NCBI GenBank assembly: GCA_005879605.1
Contig: VBKE01000016.1
Span: forward strand, 1 to 57,866
Source: Deltaproteobacteria bacterium
GTDB lineage: Bacteria > Desulfobacterota > Binatia > UBA9968
Reading direction: 5' to 3'
DNA length: 57,866 nt
A program made the translations under genes and the position numbers. Below, in pieces: positions 1 to 8,752 of this stretch (its first letter is position 1; the number at the start of each line of letters is the position of its first letter). The notes beneath the pieces were generated by a model. The model searched no databases, was not told where the DNA came from, and worked only from the letters and a program-made list of their open reading frames with translations.

Positions 1-444
1 CAAGGGTGCCAGGCTATTGCCGTTCTTGCTGACGATCTTTGCGCCCATGCGGCTTAATGGATCCATCACCCGCTGCATCGGTCTCTGACGAAGAGACCAA
101 TCTCCGTCTAATTGACTAATGAACGGCCGCCCGGACAAAAGGCCGGATAACAGCCGCATGGTCGTTCCGGAGTTGCCGCAATCTATGGTCTCCCTCGGGG
201 CCGCCATTCCCGCCCAGCCCCTACCATCAACACAAAAGGCCTCGCCTTCGCGATAAACCTCCACTCCCATCTGCCGAAAGGCCCGCACGGTTCGCGAATT
301 ATCGTCGCCCCCGGAAAGGTTGTAAATTCGGCTGCGGCCATCGGCGATGCTGGCTAAAATTACCGCCCGATGAGCGATCGATTTATCACCGGGCACCGTA
401 AGTTCACCCCGCAACGGCCTTTTGATTTCAGCAATCCGTTTCAC
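1..444 (-). CDS. aroA: 3-phosphoshikimate 1-carboxyvinyltransferase (EPSP synthase), 5' part only
   Basis: EPSP synthase joins shikimate-3-phosphate and PEP in the chorismate pathway. Only the first 148 codons are in the window; the gene runs off the left edge. Translating the minus strand from GTG 444 gives the N-terminal phosphate-binding segment VPGDKSIAHRA (about residues 17-27), the NSGTTMR motif (91-97) and SLRQRPM (117-123), all hallmark substrate-binding stretches. An in-frame TTG at 453 is an alternative start and sits at better distance from the AGAGGG at 467-472. It starts just after the tyrA stop, so it is the last visible gene of the pheA-hisC-tyrA-aroA operon. Identity is seen directly from motifs; the rest of the protein cannot be checked. 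Confidence 0.93.
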   Translation of the reverse strand, partial: MKRIAEIKRPLRGELTVPGDKSIAHRAVILASIADGRSRIYNLSGGDDNSRTVRAFRQMGVEVYREGEAFCVDGRGWAGMAAPRETIDCGNSGTTMRLLSGLLSGRPFISQLDGDWSLRQRPMQRVMDPLSRMGAKIVSKNGNSLAPL

Positions 445-454
445 GTCTTGCAAA

Positions 455-1318
455 CTAGGGTATCTGCCCTCTGATCTCATTGGCGCGGGCAAATTCTCTT
501 TCGAGCAGCGCCCCCCTACCCTTCTCGATCCAGCCCTTGAGCCGTTCGAGATTCTTGATGTAGTCGCCCAAAGTCTTCCCGATCGATTTTCGGTTCATCA
601 GGCAGATGTCCCGCCAAAGCTCGGGACGACTCGAGGCAATCCGAGTAAAATCCTTGAATCCTCCCGCGCAATAGGATTTTAAATCCACCCCAGACACTTG
701 TGTGCGCGCCAGCGAGTTGACCAGCGCGTAGACCAGCACGTGCGGCAAATGACTGATAACTCCAAGGATCTTATCGTGCGTCTCGGGATCCATCATCTCT
801 ACGCGAGCACCCACGCGCCGCCAGAGCGTCGCCACCTTTTTCAACGCTTGTTCGTCGGTCTTCCGTGTCGGCGTCAAAATGCACCGATGAAGAACAAATA
901 AGTCGGTCTTGGCAGCTTCGGCGCCCCACTGTTCGCTGCCGGCGATGGGATGCGCGCCAACAAAGTGAATACCCGGCGGGAGCAGCTTTTCCATTCCTCG
1001 AACAATCTCGCCCTTCACGCTGCCGACGTCACTTACGATGCAACCTTGTTGCAACGCCGGCAAGAACCTCGCGGTGGTTGACACCTCCGCTTGAACCGGT
1101 GTCGCGCTCAGCAGGAAATCAGTATCCTCCGGCGTATCCCCTTCGTCCAAAAGGTAACGGTCAACAATTCCATGTTTCTTAGCGAAACGCAGATTCTGTT
1201 CGCTCCGGCCGAATCCGATGATTTCTTCAACCAAGCGGTGTCTTTTAGCGTCTAAGGCCAGCGAGCCGCCGATCAATCCGACCCCAACGACTACCATCTT
1301 CCGAAAAATAAATCCCAC
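455..1318 (-). CDS. tyrA: prephenate dehydrogenase
   Basis: NAD(P)-dependent oxidative decarboxylation of prephenate to 4-hydroxyphenylpyruvate, the tyrosine branch. The 287-residue product has the dinucleotide fold at its start (VVGVGLIGGS, residues 10-19), the HPIAGSEQWG substrate segment near 123 and the THDKILGVISHLPH helix around 190. There is no fused chorismate mutase or ACT domain, so it is the short stand-alone type. The reading frame opens at 1318, but MVVVGVG at residue 8 could be the true start. It lies between hisC and aroA in a minus-strand aromatic amino acid operon, with 36 bases to hisC. Confidence 0.93.
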   Translation of the reverse strand: MGFIFRKMVVVGVGLIGGSLALDAKRHRLVEEIIGFGRSEQNLRFAKKHGIVDRYLLDEGDTPEDTDFLLSATPVQAEVSTTARFLPALQQGCIVSDVGSVKGEIVRGMEKLLPPGIHFVGAHPIAGSEQWGAEAAKTDLFVLHRCILTPTRKTDEQALKKVATLWRRVGARVEMMDPETHDKILGVISHLPHVLVYALVNSLARTQVSGVDLKSYCAGGFKDFTRIASSRPELWRDICLMNRKSIGKTLGDYIKNLERLKGWIEKGRGALLEREFARANEIRGQIP

Positions 1319-1354
1319 TAAGTAATACTCCTCTCCGACTCCCCTGCCCGATTA

Positions 1355-2452
1355 TTATGCCTTGATTATTTTCCTTAAGGCTTCGATGAATTTCCGATTT
1401 TCTTCCATCGTTCCAACGGTGACCCGAACGTACTGTGGCAATTGATACACGCCCATGGGACGCACGATCACTCCCTGCCGCAATAATTGTTCGAACACCT
1501 CATCACCATTTTCCACACGGATGAGGATGAAATTTGCGCAGCTCGGGACCTGTCCCAGGCCGAGCTTGGCAACTTCCCGGGTGAGAAATCCCATGCCCTC
1601 ATGATTAACCTCCAAACTCCGGCGCACGTGGTCACTGTCACCCAGCGCGGCCAAAGCGCCCCATTGGGCTGCGGCGTTGACATTGAACGGCTGGCGGACT
1701 CGGTGCATGAGGCCGATGACTTCTTGGTTGGAGCCGATGCCATAGCCGATCCTTAAGCCGGCAAGTCCGTACAGTTTGGAAAATGTCCGGAGAGATAAAA
1801 GCGTCTTGCCGCTTTGATGATAGCGCAACGAGTCCGGATAATCCGTGTCCTCGACGTACTCAAAGTAAGCTTCATCGACGATGGTGAGAATCTCCGGCGA
1901 TAGTTTCCGCAAAAAACGTTCCCACGCCTCCCGGCGATAAATCGTCCCCGTTGGGTTATTGGGATTGGCCAGAAAAACGATGCGCGTCTTTGGTGTGATC
2001 GCCCGCGCGATGGCGTCGAGATCATGGACAAAATCACGCAGCGGAACTGCCCGGCTTATACCTCCCACCGCTTGCACGACCAATTGATAGACCACAAACG
2101 CCTGCTGCGCCATCACCGCTTCATCGCCCGGGCGCATGAACGTTCTCACTGCCAATTCGATGATCTCGTTGGAGCCGTTGCCAAAGATCAGCTGTTCCGG
2201 CACGACTCCCAATTTCTTCGCCACTCCGGTCTTCAGATAAAAGCAATCGCCATCCGGATAGAGATGAAGCTGGTCGAGCCGCTCCTTAATAGTACTGACA
2301 GCCTTCGGCGACGGTCCGAGAGGATTTTCATTAGACGCGAGCTTGACGGAATTCGCGATGCCGTACTCGCGTTCGACCTCTTCGATGGGCTTTCCCGGCG
2401 CGTAGGCCACTAACGTACGGATATGTTCCGGCACCTGATCGACGATATTCAT
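1355..2452 (-). CDS. hisC: histidinol-phosphate aminotransferase (may also act on aromatic keto acids)
   Basis: PLP-dependent class I/II aminotransferase, 365 residues, the usual HisC length. Visible features are the SNENPLGPSP entry segment (about 40-49), NPNNPTGT (about 164-171), DEAYFEY and the PLP lysine in TFSKLYGLAGLRIGYG (lysine near residue 225). Its ATG overlaps the pheA stop by four bases, so the two are translationally coupled. Placement between pheA and tyrA, with no other his gene nearby, suggests that the enzyme also transaminates phenylpyruvate or 4-hydroxyphenylpyruvate (or prephenate), as known for HisC-family members in aromatic operons. That role is inference; the family call is firm. 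Confidence 0.9.
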   Translation of the reverse strand: MNIVDQVPEHIRTLVAYAPGKPIEEVEREYGIANSVKLASNENPLGPSPKAVSTIKERLDQLHLYPDGDCFYLKTGVAKKLGVVPEQLIFGNGSNEIIELAVRTFMRPGDEAVMAQQAFVVYQLVVQAVGGISRAVPLRDFVHDLDAIARAITPKTRIVFLANPNNPTGTIYRREAWERFLRKLSPEILTIVDEAYFEYVEDTDYPDSLRYHQSGKTLLSLRTFSKLYGLAGLRIGYGIGSNQEVIGLMHRVRQPFNVNAAAQWGALAALGDSDHVRRSLEVNHEGMGFLTREVAKLGLGQVPSCANFILIRVENGDEVFEQLLRQGVIVRPMGVYQLPQYVRVTVGTMEENRKFIEALRKIIKA

Positions 2453-3564
2453 CTGCCACTCGGATAAGAACCTAGAATCTTCAGGAATAGGCAGTTTCTC
2501 TCCAAATCTTTGAGCGCTCTTTTCACCCGAGGTTCTTCCTTATGTCCCTTCAGGTCGAGGAAAAACATATACTCCCAGGGTTTGTTCTTGATCGGACGCG
2601 ATTCGATCTTGCTCAGGTTGATTCGGCTTCTGGCAAAAGGCTGAAGCATGCGATGAAGAACCCCAGGCTGATCTCTCACAGAAAAGACCAACGAAGTTTT
2701 GTCATTCTTGCTCGGCGCCGCATCCTTATCCCCGATAGCCAAAAAGCGCGTAATATTATTGCTTTGATCTTCAATGTTGCCGGCTACGACTTGGAGATCA
2801 TAAACTTCTTTCGCCAGACTACTGGAGATCGCGCCAAGCGTTGCGTCCTCCGCCGCCATTTTCGCAGCATGGGCGGTGCTGGCCACTTCCTCAACCGAAA
2901 CGTTCGGGAAATGGCGACCCAGCCAGCCACGGCATTGAGCCAATGCCTGTGGATGCGAAACGATCTTTCGAATATCCTCGGCGCGGCCGCTGCGCGACAA
3001 CAGATTGTGATGAATAACCAAGAAAATCTCCGCACAAATCTTTAAGTCGGAATCCACCAACAAATCCAATGTGTACGCAACCACGCCTTCGGTGGAATTT
3101 TCAATGGGAACCACGCCGAAAGAGACCCTGCCCTGCCTAACTTCCTGAAAGACCTCGCTGATGCTGGCCGTCGGAACGGACGTGATCGCGGCACCAAATT
3201 TTTCCCGCGCGGCAAGGTGAGTAAAAGTCGCCTCTGCGCCGAAGAATGCTACTTTCAGCGGCGACTCCAGGGAACGACAGGCGGCAATAACTTCCCTAAA
3301 AACAGAACGAATTACTGGTTCGGAGAGCGGACCGCGGTTTAGCCGAGAGACCCTGTGGAGAATTTCCTGCTCGCGATTGGGGACGTAAACTTCTTGGTTG
3401 CTCAGCCTCTTGTTGTGGCCGATCCTCTGCGCAAGAGTGGCCCGATCGTTTAGAAATCCGACTATTTTTGCATCAATTTGATCGATCTTTTTTCTGAGAG
3501 CATCGACCGACTCTTTACGGCTCAATGACAACCTCACCGAAGCGCGCATACTCGCAATGGGCAT
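2449..3564 (-). CDS. pheA: bifunctional chorismate mutase/prephenate dehydratase (P-protein)
   Basis: Makes phenylpyruvate from chorismate via prephenate. Three domains in order: an AroQ-type chorismate mutase helix bundle (about residues 18-95, VDALRKKIDQIDAKIV), prephenate dehydratase (about 103-280, starting KVAFFGAEATFTH and containing NNITRFLAIG with the catalytic Thr-Arg-Phe) and a C-terminal ACT domain (about 290-371) with the ESRP motif that binds phenylalanine for feedback control. Length 371 fits the family. The first 15 residues are poorly conserved-looking, so an internal ATG (residue 6) may be the real start. First gene of the operon; 102 bases separate it from the divergent pseudouridine synthase gene. 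Confidence 0.94.
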   Translation of the reverse strand: MPIASMRASVRLSLSRKESVDALRKKIDQIDAKIVGFLNDRATLAQRIGHNKRLSNQEVYVPNREQEILHRVSRLNRGPLSEPVIRSVFREVIAACRSLESPLKVAFFGAEATFTHLAAREKFGAAITSVPTASISEVFQEVRQGRVSFGVVPIENSTEGVVAYTLDLLVDSDLKICAEIFLVIHHNLLSRSGRAEDIRKIVSHPQALAQCRGWLGRHFPNVSVEEVASTAHAAKMAAEDATLGAISSSLAKEVYDLQVVAGNIEDQSNNITRFLAIGDKDAAPSKNDKTSLVFSVRDQPGVLHRMLQPFARSRINLSKIESRPIKNKPWEYMFFLDLKGHKEEPRVKRALKDLERNCLFLKILGSYPSGR

Positions 3565-3630
3565 GCACTAACGCCATTCGCGTAAGCTATCTTAGTTCCT
3601 ACGGAATTGCAAATATTGCCGATTTTTACC

Positions 3631-3659
3631 TTGACCCAAGGCGTCCCTTGCCGTTATCT
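3631..3659 (+). promoter_or_regulatory. putative sigma70-type promoter of the pseudouridine synthase gene
   Basis: TTGACC at 3631-3636 and TTATCT at 3654-3659 are separated by exactly 17 bases. The predicted transcription start falls within a base or two of the GTG start at 3667, so the transcript may be leaderless. No Shine-Dalgarno-like sequence is seen upstream of the GTG, which agrees. Promoter prediction by eye only. Confidence 0.45.
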
Positions 3660-3666
3660 GTAAAGC

Positions 3667-4563
3667 GTGAATGAAGAAATTGTCGTTCCAGGCGGTGAAA
3701 GTCCGAAGAAACTCGAGAATTTTCTTAAAAAACGCTTCCCAATCGGCTATGTTAGAAAACTGTTTCGTAAGAACGGAGTGCGACTCAATGGGCAAAGACC
3801 AAAGCCTGACGCTGTCGTCCGCCCCGGTGACCGGCTGCAGCTTTACGTTCCGTTTGAAAAACCACTAAAAGCACCTACAAAAGGCATCTCGGCGCCCCAG
3901 ACCATCTTCGAGGATGCGAAGCTGATAGTCCTTGACAAGCCGGCCGGACTCGCGGTCCACGAGGGAAAAAACATCCTCAAACGCGACACTCTTCTCGGAA
4001 TTTTGGAGGCGCGATACCAGAGCGAGGGAGCGGTGCCCAGACTCGTCCATCGTCTCGACCAAGACACCTCGGGTCTTCTGGTCGTTGCCAAAGACCAACA
4101 GACCGCCAAAGAACTGGAGAGCCGCTTTGAGGAAGGAAGAGTCGATAAAGAATATCTCGCTCTAGTCGTAGGGCGTCTGCCGCAAAGCGAAGGGAGAATC
4201 GATTTTCCCTTGCCGGGGAGAGAAGGCAAAGCGGTCCGCGCTTTAACGCGATTCAGGATCGCAAAAAGATTCTCTGATACGACACTCGTCCGCGTCACCA
4301 TTGAGACCGGTCGCATGCATCAGATCCGCCTCCACTTCGCAAGACTCGGTTATCCGGTGGTGTTGGACGATCAGTACGGAGACTTTACTTTCAACAGGAC
4401 TTTTCGCAAAGCCTACGCTCTCAAGCGGCAGTTTTTGCATGCCGCGAAAATCTCCCTCGAATACGCCGGTAAAAAGAGAATCTGGACCGCCCCCTTAGCC
4501 GATGACCTTAAACGGGCGATGGCGGCGCTCGAGCGCGGCTCGGCTAGACGGAATATTTTCTAA
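3667..4563 (+). CDS. RluA-family rRNA pseudouridine synthase (RluC/RluD type)
   Basis: Isomerises uridines in rRNA (or tRNA) to pseudouridine. The 298-residue protein has an N-terminal S4 RNA-binding domain (about residues 12-60), then the catalytic domain with RLVHRLDQDTSG (about 120-131), whose Asp is the nucleophile, and the GRMHQIRLH segment near 214. The start is GTG 3667; the frame has no better ATG upstream. It is divergent from pheA and followed 161 bases later by murJ. The motif spacing matches RluC/RluD/RluA relatives; the modified position cannot be told from sequence. Confidence 0.88.
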   Translation: MNEEIVVPGGESPKKLENFLKKRFPIGYVRKLFRKNGVRLNGQRPKPDAVVRPGDRLQLYVPFEKPLKAPTKGISAPQTIFEDAKLIVLDKPAGLAVHEGKNILKRDTLLGILEARYQSEGAVPRLVHRLDQDTSGLLVVAKDQQTAKELESRFEEGRVDKEYLALVVGRLPQSEGRIDFPLPGREGKAVRALTRFRIAKRFSDTTLVRVTIETGRMHQIRLHFARLGYPVVLDDQYGDFTFNRTFRKAYALKRQFLHAAKISLEYAGKKRIWTAPLADDLKRAMAALERGSARRNIF

Positions 4564-4724
4564 CTCGCCGCACTGCGGAGCGAAAACTGATGTGTTATCT
4601 GATCTTATTTGCACCAAGTAAATACGACCATTCTTGTGCGCCGCGCCACTGTCGTTGAATGCAAGTTCCATGATCAGCGGAGCACTACTGATGCTCGGTG
4701 GAATCTGTGCTACGAGGTAAGCAT

Positions 4725-6377
4725 TTGAAATTCGATCCGAAGATGGAACCGGACCAACGCGAAACGGCCCCCAACGTTGCGCGCAATGCCAGCATCGTTA
4801 GTGTGGCCGTGATGGCGAGCCGCGTTCTGGGCTTGGTGCGTGACCAGGTCTTTGCGATTTTTTTTGGCGCAGGCATGCAATACGATGCTTTTCTCACGGC
4901 CTTTCGCATTCCCAATCTGCTCCGCGACCTTTTCGCCGAAGGGGCGCTCTCGGCGGCTTTCGTCACCACCTTTACTCAGACTCTGCAGAGCAAAGGTAAA
5001 GAGACGGCAATACTGCTGTGGAATCGCGTCGCCACGTTGATCATTTTATTTATCATCGCCCTTTCAATCCTAGCGTGGATATACACGCCGGCTATCGTTA
5101 GGGTGCTCGCTCCCGGTTTTTTCGACGTCGCCGGCAAAGCCGAGCTCACCATCAGTCTGACCCGCATCATGATTCCTTTTTTGTTGCTCATCGCGCTCGC
5201 GGCTCAGGCCATGGGCATGTTGAACTCGTTTAACGTTTTCGGCATTCCCGCGCTTGCTTCGGCGTTTTTCAATCTCGGCTCGATCATTGGCGGGCTGTTA
5301 CTTGGATTCTGGCTCGGTCCGGCCCTCGGCCTCAGCCCCATCGCCGGCATGGCATACGGCACTCTGGTCGGCGGCTTTTTACAATTCGCCGTTCAATGGC
5401 CGAGCCTGCGACGACGCGGCATCAGCTATCGTCCCATGATCAGCTTTAGCGATCCTGGCGTGCACCAAATTATCCGTCTCATGGGACCCGCCATCATCGG
5501 CACTGCCGCCGTGCAGATCAATGTTTTTGTCAACACGAACTTCGCTTCGGCGATCATCGACCCAGTAACCGGCACCGTTACCAATGGGCCCGTGTCATGG
5601 CTAAGTTATGCGTTTCGTTTTATGCAATTCCCCATTGGCGTCTTCGGTGTCGCCATCGCTACCGCAACGTTGCCTCCATTGTCACGAAGCACGGCGAATC
5701 CGAACTATACCGAGTTTCGTCAGACTCTGGCGCACTCGTTGGCGCTGGTTTTTCTCTTGTGTATTCCGTCCGCAGTCGGACTGGCGGTGTTAGGCCGGCC
5801 GATTGTGGCGCTCGTGTTCGAACATGGGAAGTTTACTGGTTTCGACACAGTGCAGACGGCGAATGCGTTAGCCGCATACTCCATCGGTCTCGCCGGCTAT
5901 GCCGCTGTCAAGGTACTTTCGCCTGCGTTCTATGCTTTGAATGACGCACGCACGCCGATGCTCATCAGCCTCGGATCGATCGCGGTCAATTACGCGATGA
6001 ACTCTTTGTTGGTGGGGCGGTTCGGACACGTGGGGCTGGCCTTCTCTACTTCAACGGTTGCGTTGGTGAATTTTCTCTTGCTGGCGTTGTTCATGCGCCA
6101 GCGATTACGCCGGCTTGAAGGACGTCGCCTCGGCAGGACGATCATGCGGGTTGGCATCGCGTCCGGCGCCATGGCATCCGTGGTGTGGATGGTAGCGGAA
6201 GGAGTGACGGCACTGCCACTCCACGGCCCTGCGCTACACTTCATACAAGTCGTCGCATCCGTCGCTTCGGCAGCAATTGTTTTCTATCTAGCCTGCCGAG
6301 TTCTCCAGGTTAATGAATTGGATGATGCGATAAACGCGATCGCAGGACGCTTCGTCCGGCGCTTGCGACGGGTCTAG
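4725..6377 (+). CDS. murJ: lipid II flippase MurJ (MviN)
   Basis: Integral inner-membrane MOP-superfamily transporter that flips lipid II for peptidoglycan synthesis. About 14 hydrophobic segments spread along roughly 550 residues, with the family-typical N-terminus VMASRVLGLVRDQVFAIFFG and the DAFLTAFRIPNLLRDLFAEG stretch containing conserved Arg and Asp residues. The open frame begins at GTG 4698; TTG 4725 is preferred because GAGG lies 7 bases upstream, with ATG 4743 another candidate. Monocistronic in appearance: an unrelated minus-strand gene follows after 119 bases. No truncation seen. Confidence 0.92.
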   Translation: MKFDPKMEPDQRETAPNVARNASIVSVAVMASRVLGLVRDQVFAIFFGAGMQYDAFLTAFRIPNLLRDLFAEGALSAAFVTTFTQTLQSKGKETAILLWNRVATLIILFIIALSILAWIYTPAIVRVLAPGFFDVAGKAELTISLTRIMIPFLLLIALAAQAMGMLNSFNVFGIPALASAFFNLGSIIGGLLLGFWLGPALGLSPIAGMAYGTLVGGFLQFAVQWPSLRRRGISYRPMISFSDPGVHQIIRLMGPAIIGTAAVQINVFVNTNFASAIIDPVTGTVTNGPVSWLSYAFRFMQFPIGVFGVAIATATLPPLSRSTANPNYTEFRQTLAHSLALVFLLCIPSAVGLAVLGRPIVALVFEHGKFTGFDTVQTANALAAYSIGLAGYAAVKVLSPAFYALNDARTPMLISLGSIAVNYAMNSLLVGRFGHVGLAFSTSTVALVNFLLLALFMRQRLRRLEGRRLGRTIMRVGIASGAMASVVWMVAEGVTALPLHGPALHFIQVVASVASAAIVFYLACRVLQVNELDDAINAIAGRFVRRLRRV

Positions 6378-6496
6378 CCTGCCCTCTTTAAGCATCGCAT
6401 AATAGCTCCGACCCATAAGGCCCGTTTTCAGAGTGCTGGTCGCTATGCTCACCGCTTTGAGGATTCTTAACCGCTAACTTGAGATACTTGAGCGGT

Positions 6497-7246
6497 TCAT
6501 GGGCCCGTCAAACGCATGCCGGCGTCTACCGGCAAAATTGCCGCCGTGACAAAGGACGCCTCATCAGATGCCAAATAAAGGGCAGCGTAGGCTACATCTT
6601 CAGGCTCGCCGATGCGTCCGAGCGGGACCCTGGTGCTGTATCGAGCCAGTTTTTCCGGAGTGGAAGTATCGACCATCGGAGTGCGAGTCGGCCCCGGGCA
6701 AATGCAATTCACCCTGATGCGGTCCTTCGCGTGGTCCATAGCCATCGCTTCGGTCAGCCTGACCAAGCCTCCTTTCGACGCGCAATAAGCCGCACGACCC
6801 GCCTGGCCGAGCATGCCCGATCGGGCCGCAACATGTAGAATCACTCCGCCGCCGCGCTTGATCATCTCAGGAATCGCCAACCGTGACACGACGAACGCGC
6901 CCTTTAGATTGGCATCTAGCGTTCGGTCCCAATCCTCTTCCGTGATATCCGTAATGCTGCCGTTGGTCCTCACGCCGGCGCTGTTGACGACGATATCGAT
7001 CCCGCCAAAGTGCTTGACCGTCACTTCGATCAACGCTTTCATCTGTGTCAAATTTCCCACGTCCCCGGGGCGAAAAAATGCTTTTCCGCCGGCTCTCTCA
7101 ATCATCTCGACGGTTTCGCGTCCCTTGGCTTCGGTTTTTGATGTACCGGCCACGGCGGCACCTTCGCTCGCGAACAACACGGCAATAGCCTGTCCCAAAC
7201 CCGATCCGAATCCAGTTACGAATGCTACTTTTCCATTGAGTTTCAT
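6497..7246 (-). CDS. short-chain dehydrogenase/reductase with an Ala in the usual catalytic Ser position
   Basis: Classical SDR, 249 residues, NAD(P)-binding Rossmann fold. Seen: TGFGSGLG (about 11-18, the TGxxxGxG motif), NSAGV (the NNAG equivalent), the catalytic YCASK (Tyr-x3-Lys) and the PG-motif ICPGPTRTPM. The residue 13 before the Tyr, normally the catalytic Ser, is Ala here (HVAARSGMLG); a Ser lies two residues later. The closest general resemblance is to FabG/3-oxoacyl-ACP reductase-like and glucose dehydrogenase-like SDRs, but the substrate cannot be inferred. It stands alone, between murJ and the COG0523 gene, on the opposite strand. Confidence 0.85.
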   Translation of the reverse strand: MKLNGKVAFVTGFGSGLGQAIAVLFASEGAAVAGTSKTEAKGRETVEMIERAGGKAFFRPGDVGNLTQMKALIEVTVKHFGGIDIVVNSAGVRTNGSITDITEEDWDRTLDANLKGAFVVSRLAIPEMIKRGGGVILHVAARSGMLGQAGRAAYCASKGGLVRLTEAMAMDHAKDRIRVNCICPGPTRTPMVDTSTPEKLARYSTRVPLGRIGEPEDVAYAALYLASDEASFVTAAILPVDAGMRLTGP

Positions 7247-7292
7247 CCGCCTCTCCTATGCTCCCAAGAGAACTTCGTCCTATTCAAGCAAG

Positions 7293-7321
7293 TTGACTGG
7301 GTAACGTCACATTGTTACTTT
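7293..7321 (+). promoter_or_regulatory. putative promoter of the COG0523 GTPase gene
   Basis: TTGACT (7293-7298), 17-base spacer, TACTTT (7316-7321). It lies in the 106-base divergent gap, 31 bases before ATG 7353, with AAGGAT about 10 bases before the start codon as ribosome binding site. No metal-responsive operator (for example a Zur box) was recognised. Confidence 0.4.
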
Positions 7322-7352
7322 TAGAAAATAGCTTCACAAGGATTTCAAGTCC

Positions 7353-8606
7353 ATGGCGGAAATCAAGGATCAGAGAGTACCCGTCACAGTTTTGACAGGT
7401 TTTCTCGGTGCAGGTAAGACCACCCTGCTTAATCGCATTTTAACTGCCGACCACGGCCGCCGGGTCGCGGTTATTGTCAACGAATTCGGCGAAGTCGGCA
7501 TCGACCATCATCTACTGATCTCGTCGGAGCAAGAGATCGTTGAGATGAGCAACGGCTGCATCTGCTGCACCGTACGCGGCGATCTTTTGCGGAGCCTGTT
7601 TCAGCTTCTCGAACACCGGTCCAAGTTCGATACCCTCATGATTGAAACCACCGGATTGGCCGATCCGGCGCCCGTGGTTCAGACTTTTTTTATCGACGAG
7701 CGTATTCGTAGCGAGTTCCAACTGAACGGCGTCGTCACGGTCGTGGACTCCAAGCATGTCTGGCAGCAAATTGACCATTCCAGGGAGGCCCGCGAGCAGA
7801 TTGCGTTCGCCGATCTCGTGCTGCTGAACAAACTGGATCTCATCAACCCGGAGGATTTGCAGGAACTCGAATACAAGATCAAAGTCCTGAATGGGGCGGC
7901 GCGCATCTACCAGACGAGAAATTCGGACGTCGAAATCGACAAGATCTTAGATCTCCGGAGTCTAGCTCTTGAAGATAAAGCGCAAGCCCACGACTCTGAT
8001 CACCGCCACACTGAAGACATCGCCACCGTTTCCATCGTCACGCCGGGCGACCTCGACGGGCTCAAGGTCAGCCAATGGTTTCGTGATTTAATCATGGAGT
8101 CAGGTCCCAAAATCATGCGCATGAAAGGGATTCTGAATCTGCGCAATGATCCAGACCAATTTGTCTTCCAGGGCGTGCATCTCCTCTTTGAGGGGCGTCC
8201 GGGACGCCGCTGGGCGGACGGAGAAGAGAGACTTAATCGGCTTGTATTCATCGGTCGGGATTTAGACGGAAAACAAATTACGGAAGGTTTCAAGAACTGC
8301 CTCTCAACCGGCAACGGCAGCAGCTCATCCGATATCGATCCCTTTGGCCGCATGCAGGACGTATCATCGCTTACCTTGGATCAAATTCGCTACTGGGTTC
8401 AAACAATCCTGACGTTTCCGCCTGACGCGCCGATCGTCATCAAGGAGGTGCCTTGCGTGAAGGCCGGTTGTCCACCGGTGGAGACCGCCATCATGGTCTT
8501 TCTTCAAAACGAACCGCCGCGCGTATTCAAAATTCTGGCGCGGATCAATGAGGTCACCTTCGACCGCGTTTACGATTTGATCGAAAACCCACTCCCCTGC
8601 TGTTAG
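7353..8606 (+). CDS. COG0523/CobW-family metallochaperone GTPase with an extra C-terminal Cys-containing domain
   Basis: G3E GTPase of the CobW/YjiA/ZNG1 group, which hands metals to client proteins using GTP. Seen: Walker A GFLGAGKTT (about 16-24), the diagnostic metal site CICCTV (about 73-78), ETTGLADP, NKLDL (guanine specificity) and a CobW C-terminal domain (about 225-325) with a His-rich linker before it (AHDSDHRH). After this the protein continues about 75 residues with VPCVKAGCPPVE and ends in CC. I do not recognise that tail as part of the standard family; it may be a second metal-binding module or a fused small partner. Metal and client are unknown. Confidence 0.85.
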   Translation: MAEIKDQRVPVTVLTGFLGAGKTTLLNRILTADHGRRVAVIVNEFGEVGIDHHLLISSEQEIVEMSNGCICCTVRGDLLRSLFQLLEHRSKFDTLMIETTGLADPAPVVQTFFIDERIRSEFQLNGVVTVVDSKHVWQQIDHSREAREQIAFADLVLLNKLDLINPEDLQELEYKIKVLNGAARIYQTRNSDVEIDKILDLRSLALEDKAQAHDSDHRHTEDIATVSIVTPGDLDGLKVSQWFRDLIMESGPKIMRMKGILNLRNDPDQFVFQGVHLLFEGRPGRRWADGEERLNRLVFIGRDLDGKQITEGFKNCLSTGNGSSSSDIDPFGRMQDVSSLTLDQIRYWVQTILTFPPDAPIVIKEVPCVKAGCPPVETAIMVFLQNEPPRVFKILARINEVTFDRVYDLIENPLPCC

Positions 8607-8752
8607 CGCTTCAGTCGGCCACAAGTTTGCGTCATGCAATTTAGCTAAGTCTTTGATTGCCTCAAAGCCTCTGGATGATCGGGCGAGGTGGCGGGTGGAA
8701 AAGAAAGCGTCACCTCGATCTTGGTGGAATCGTCCGCAATAAATTTCCCGCG

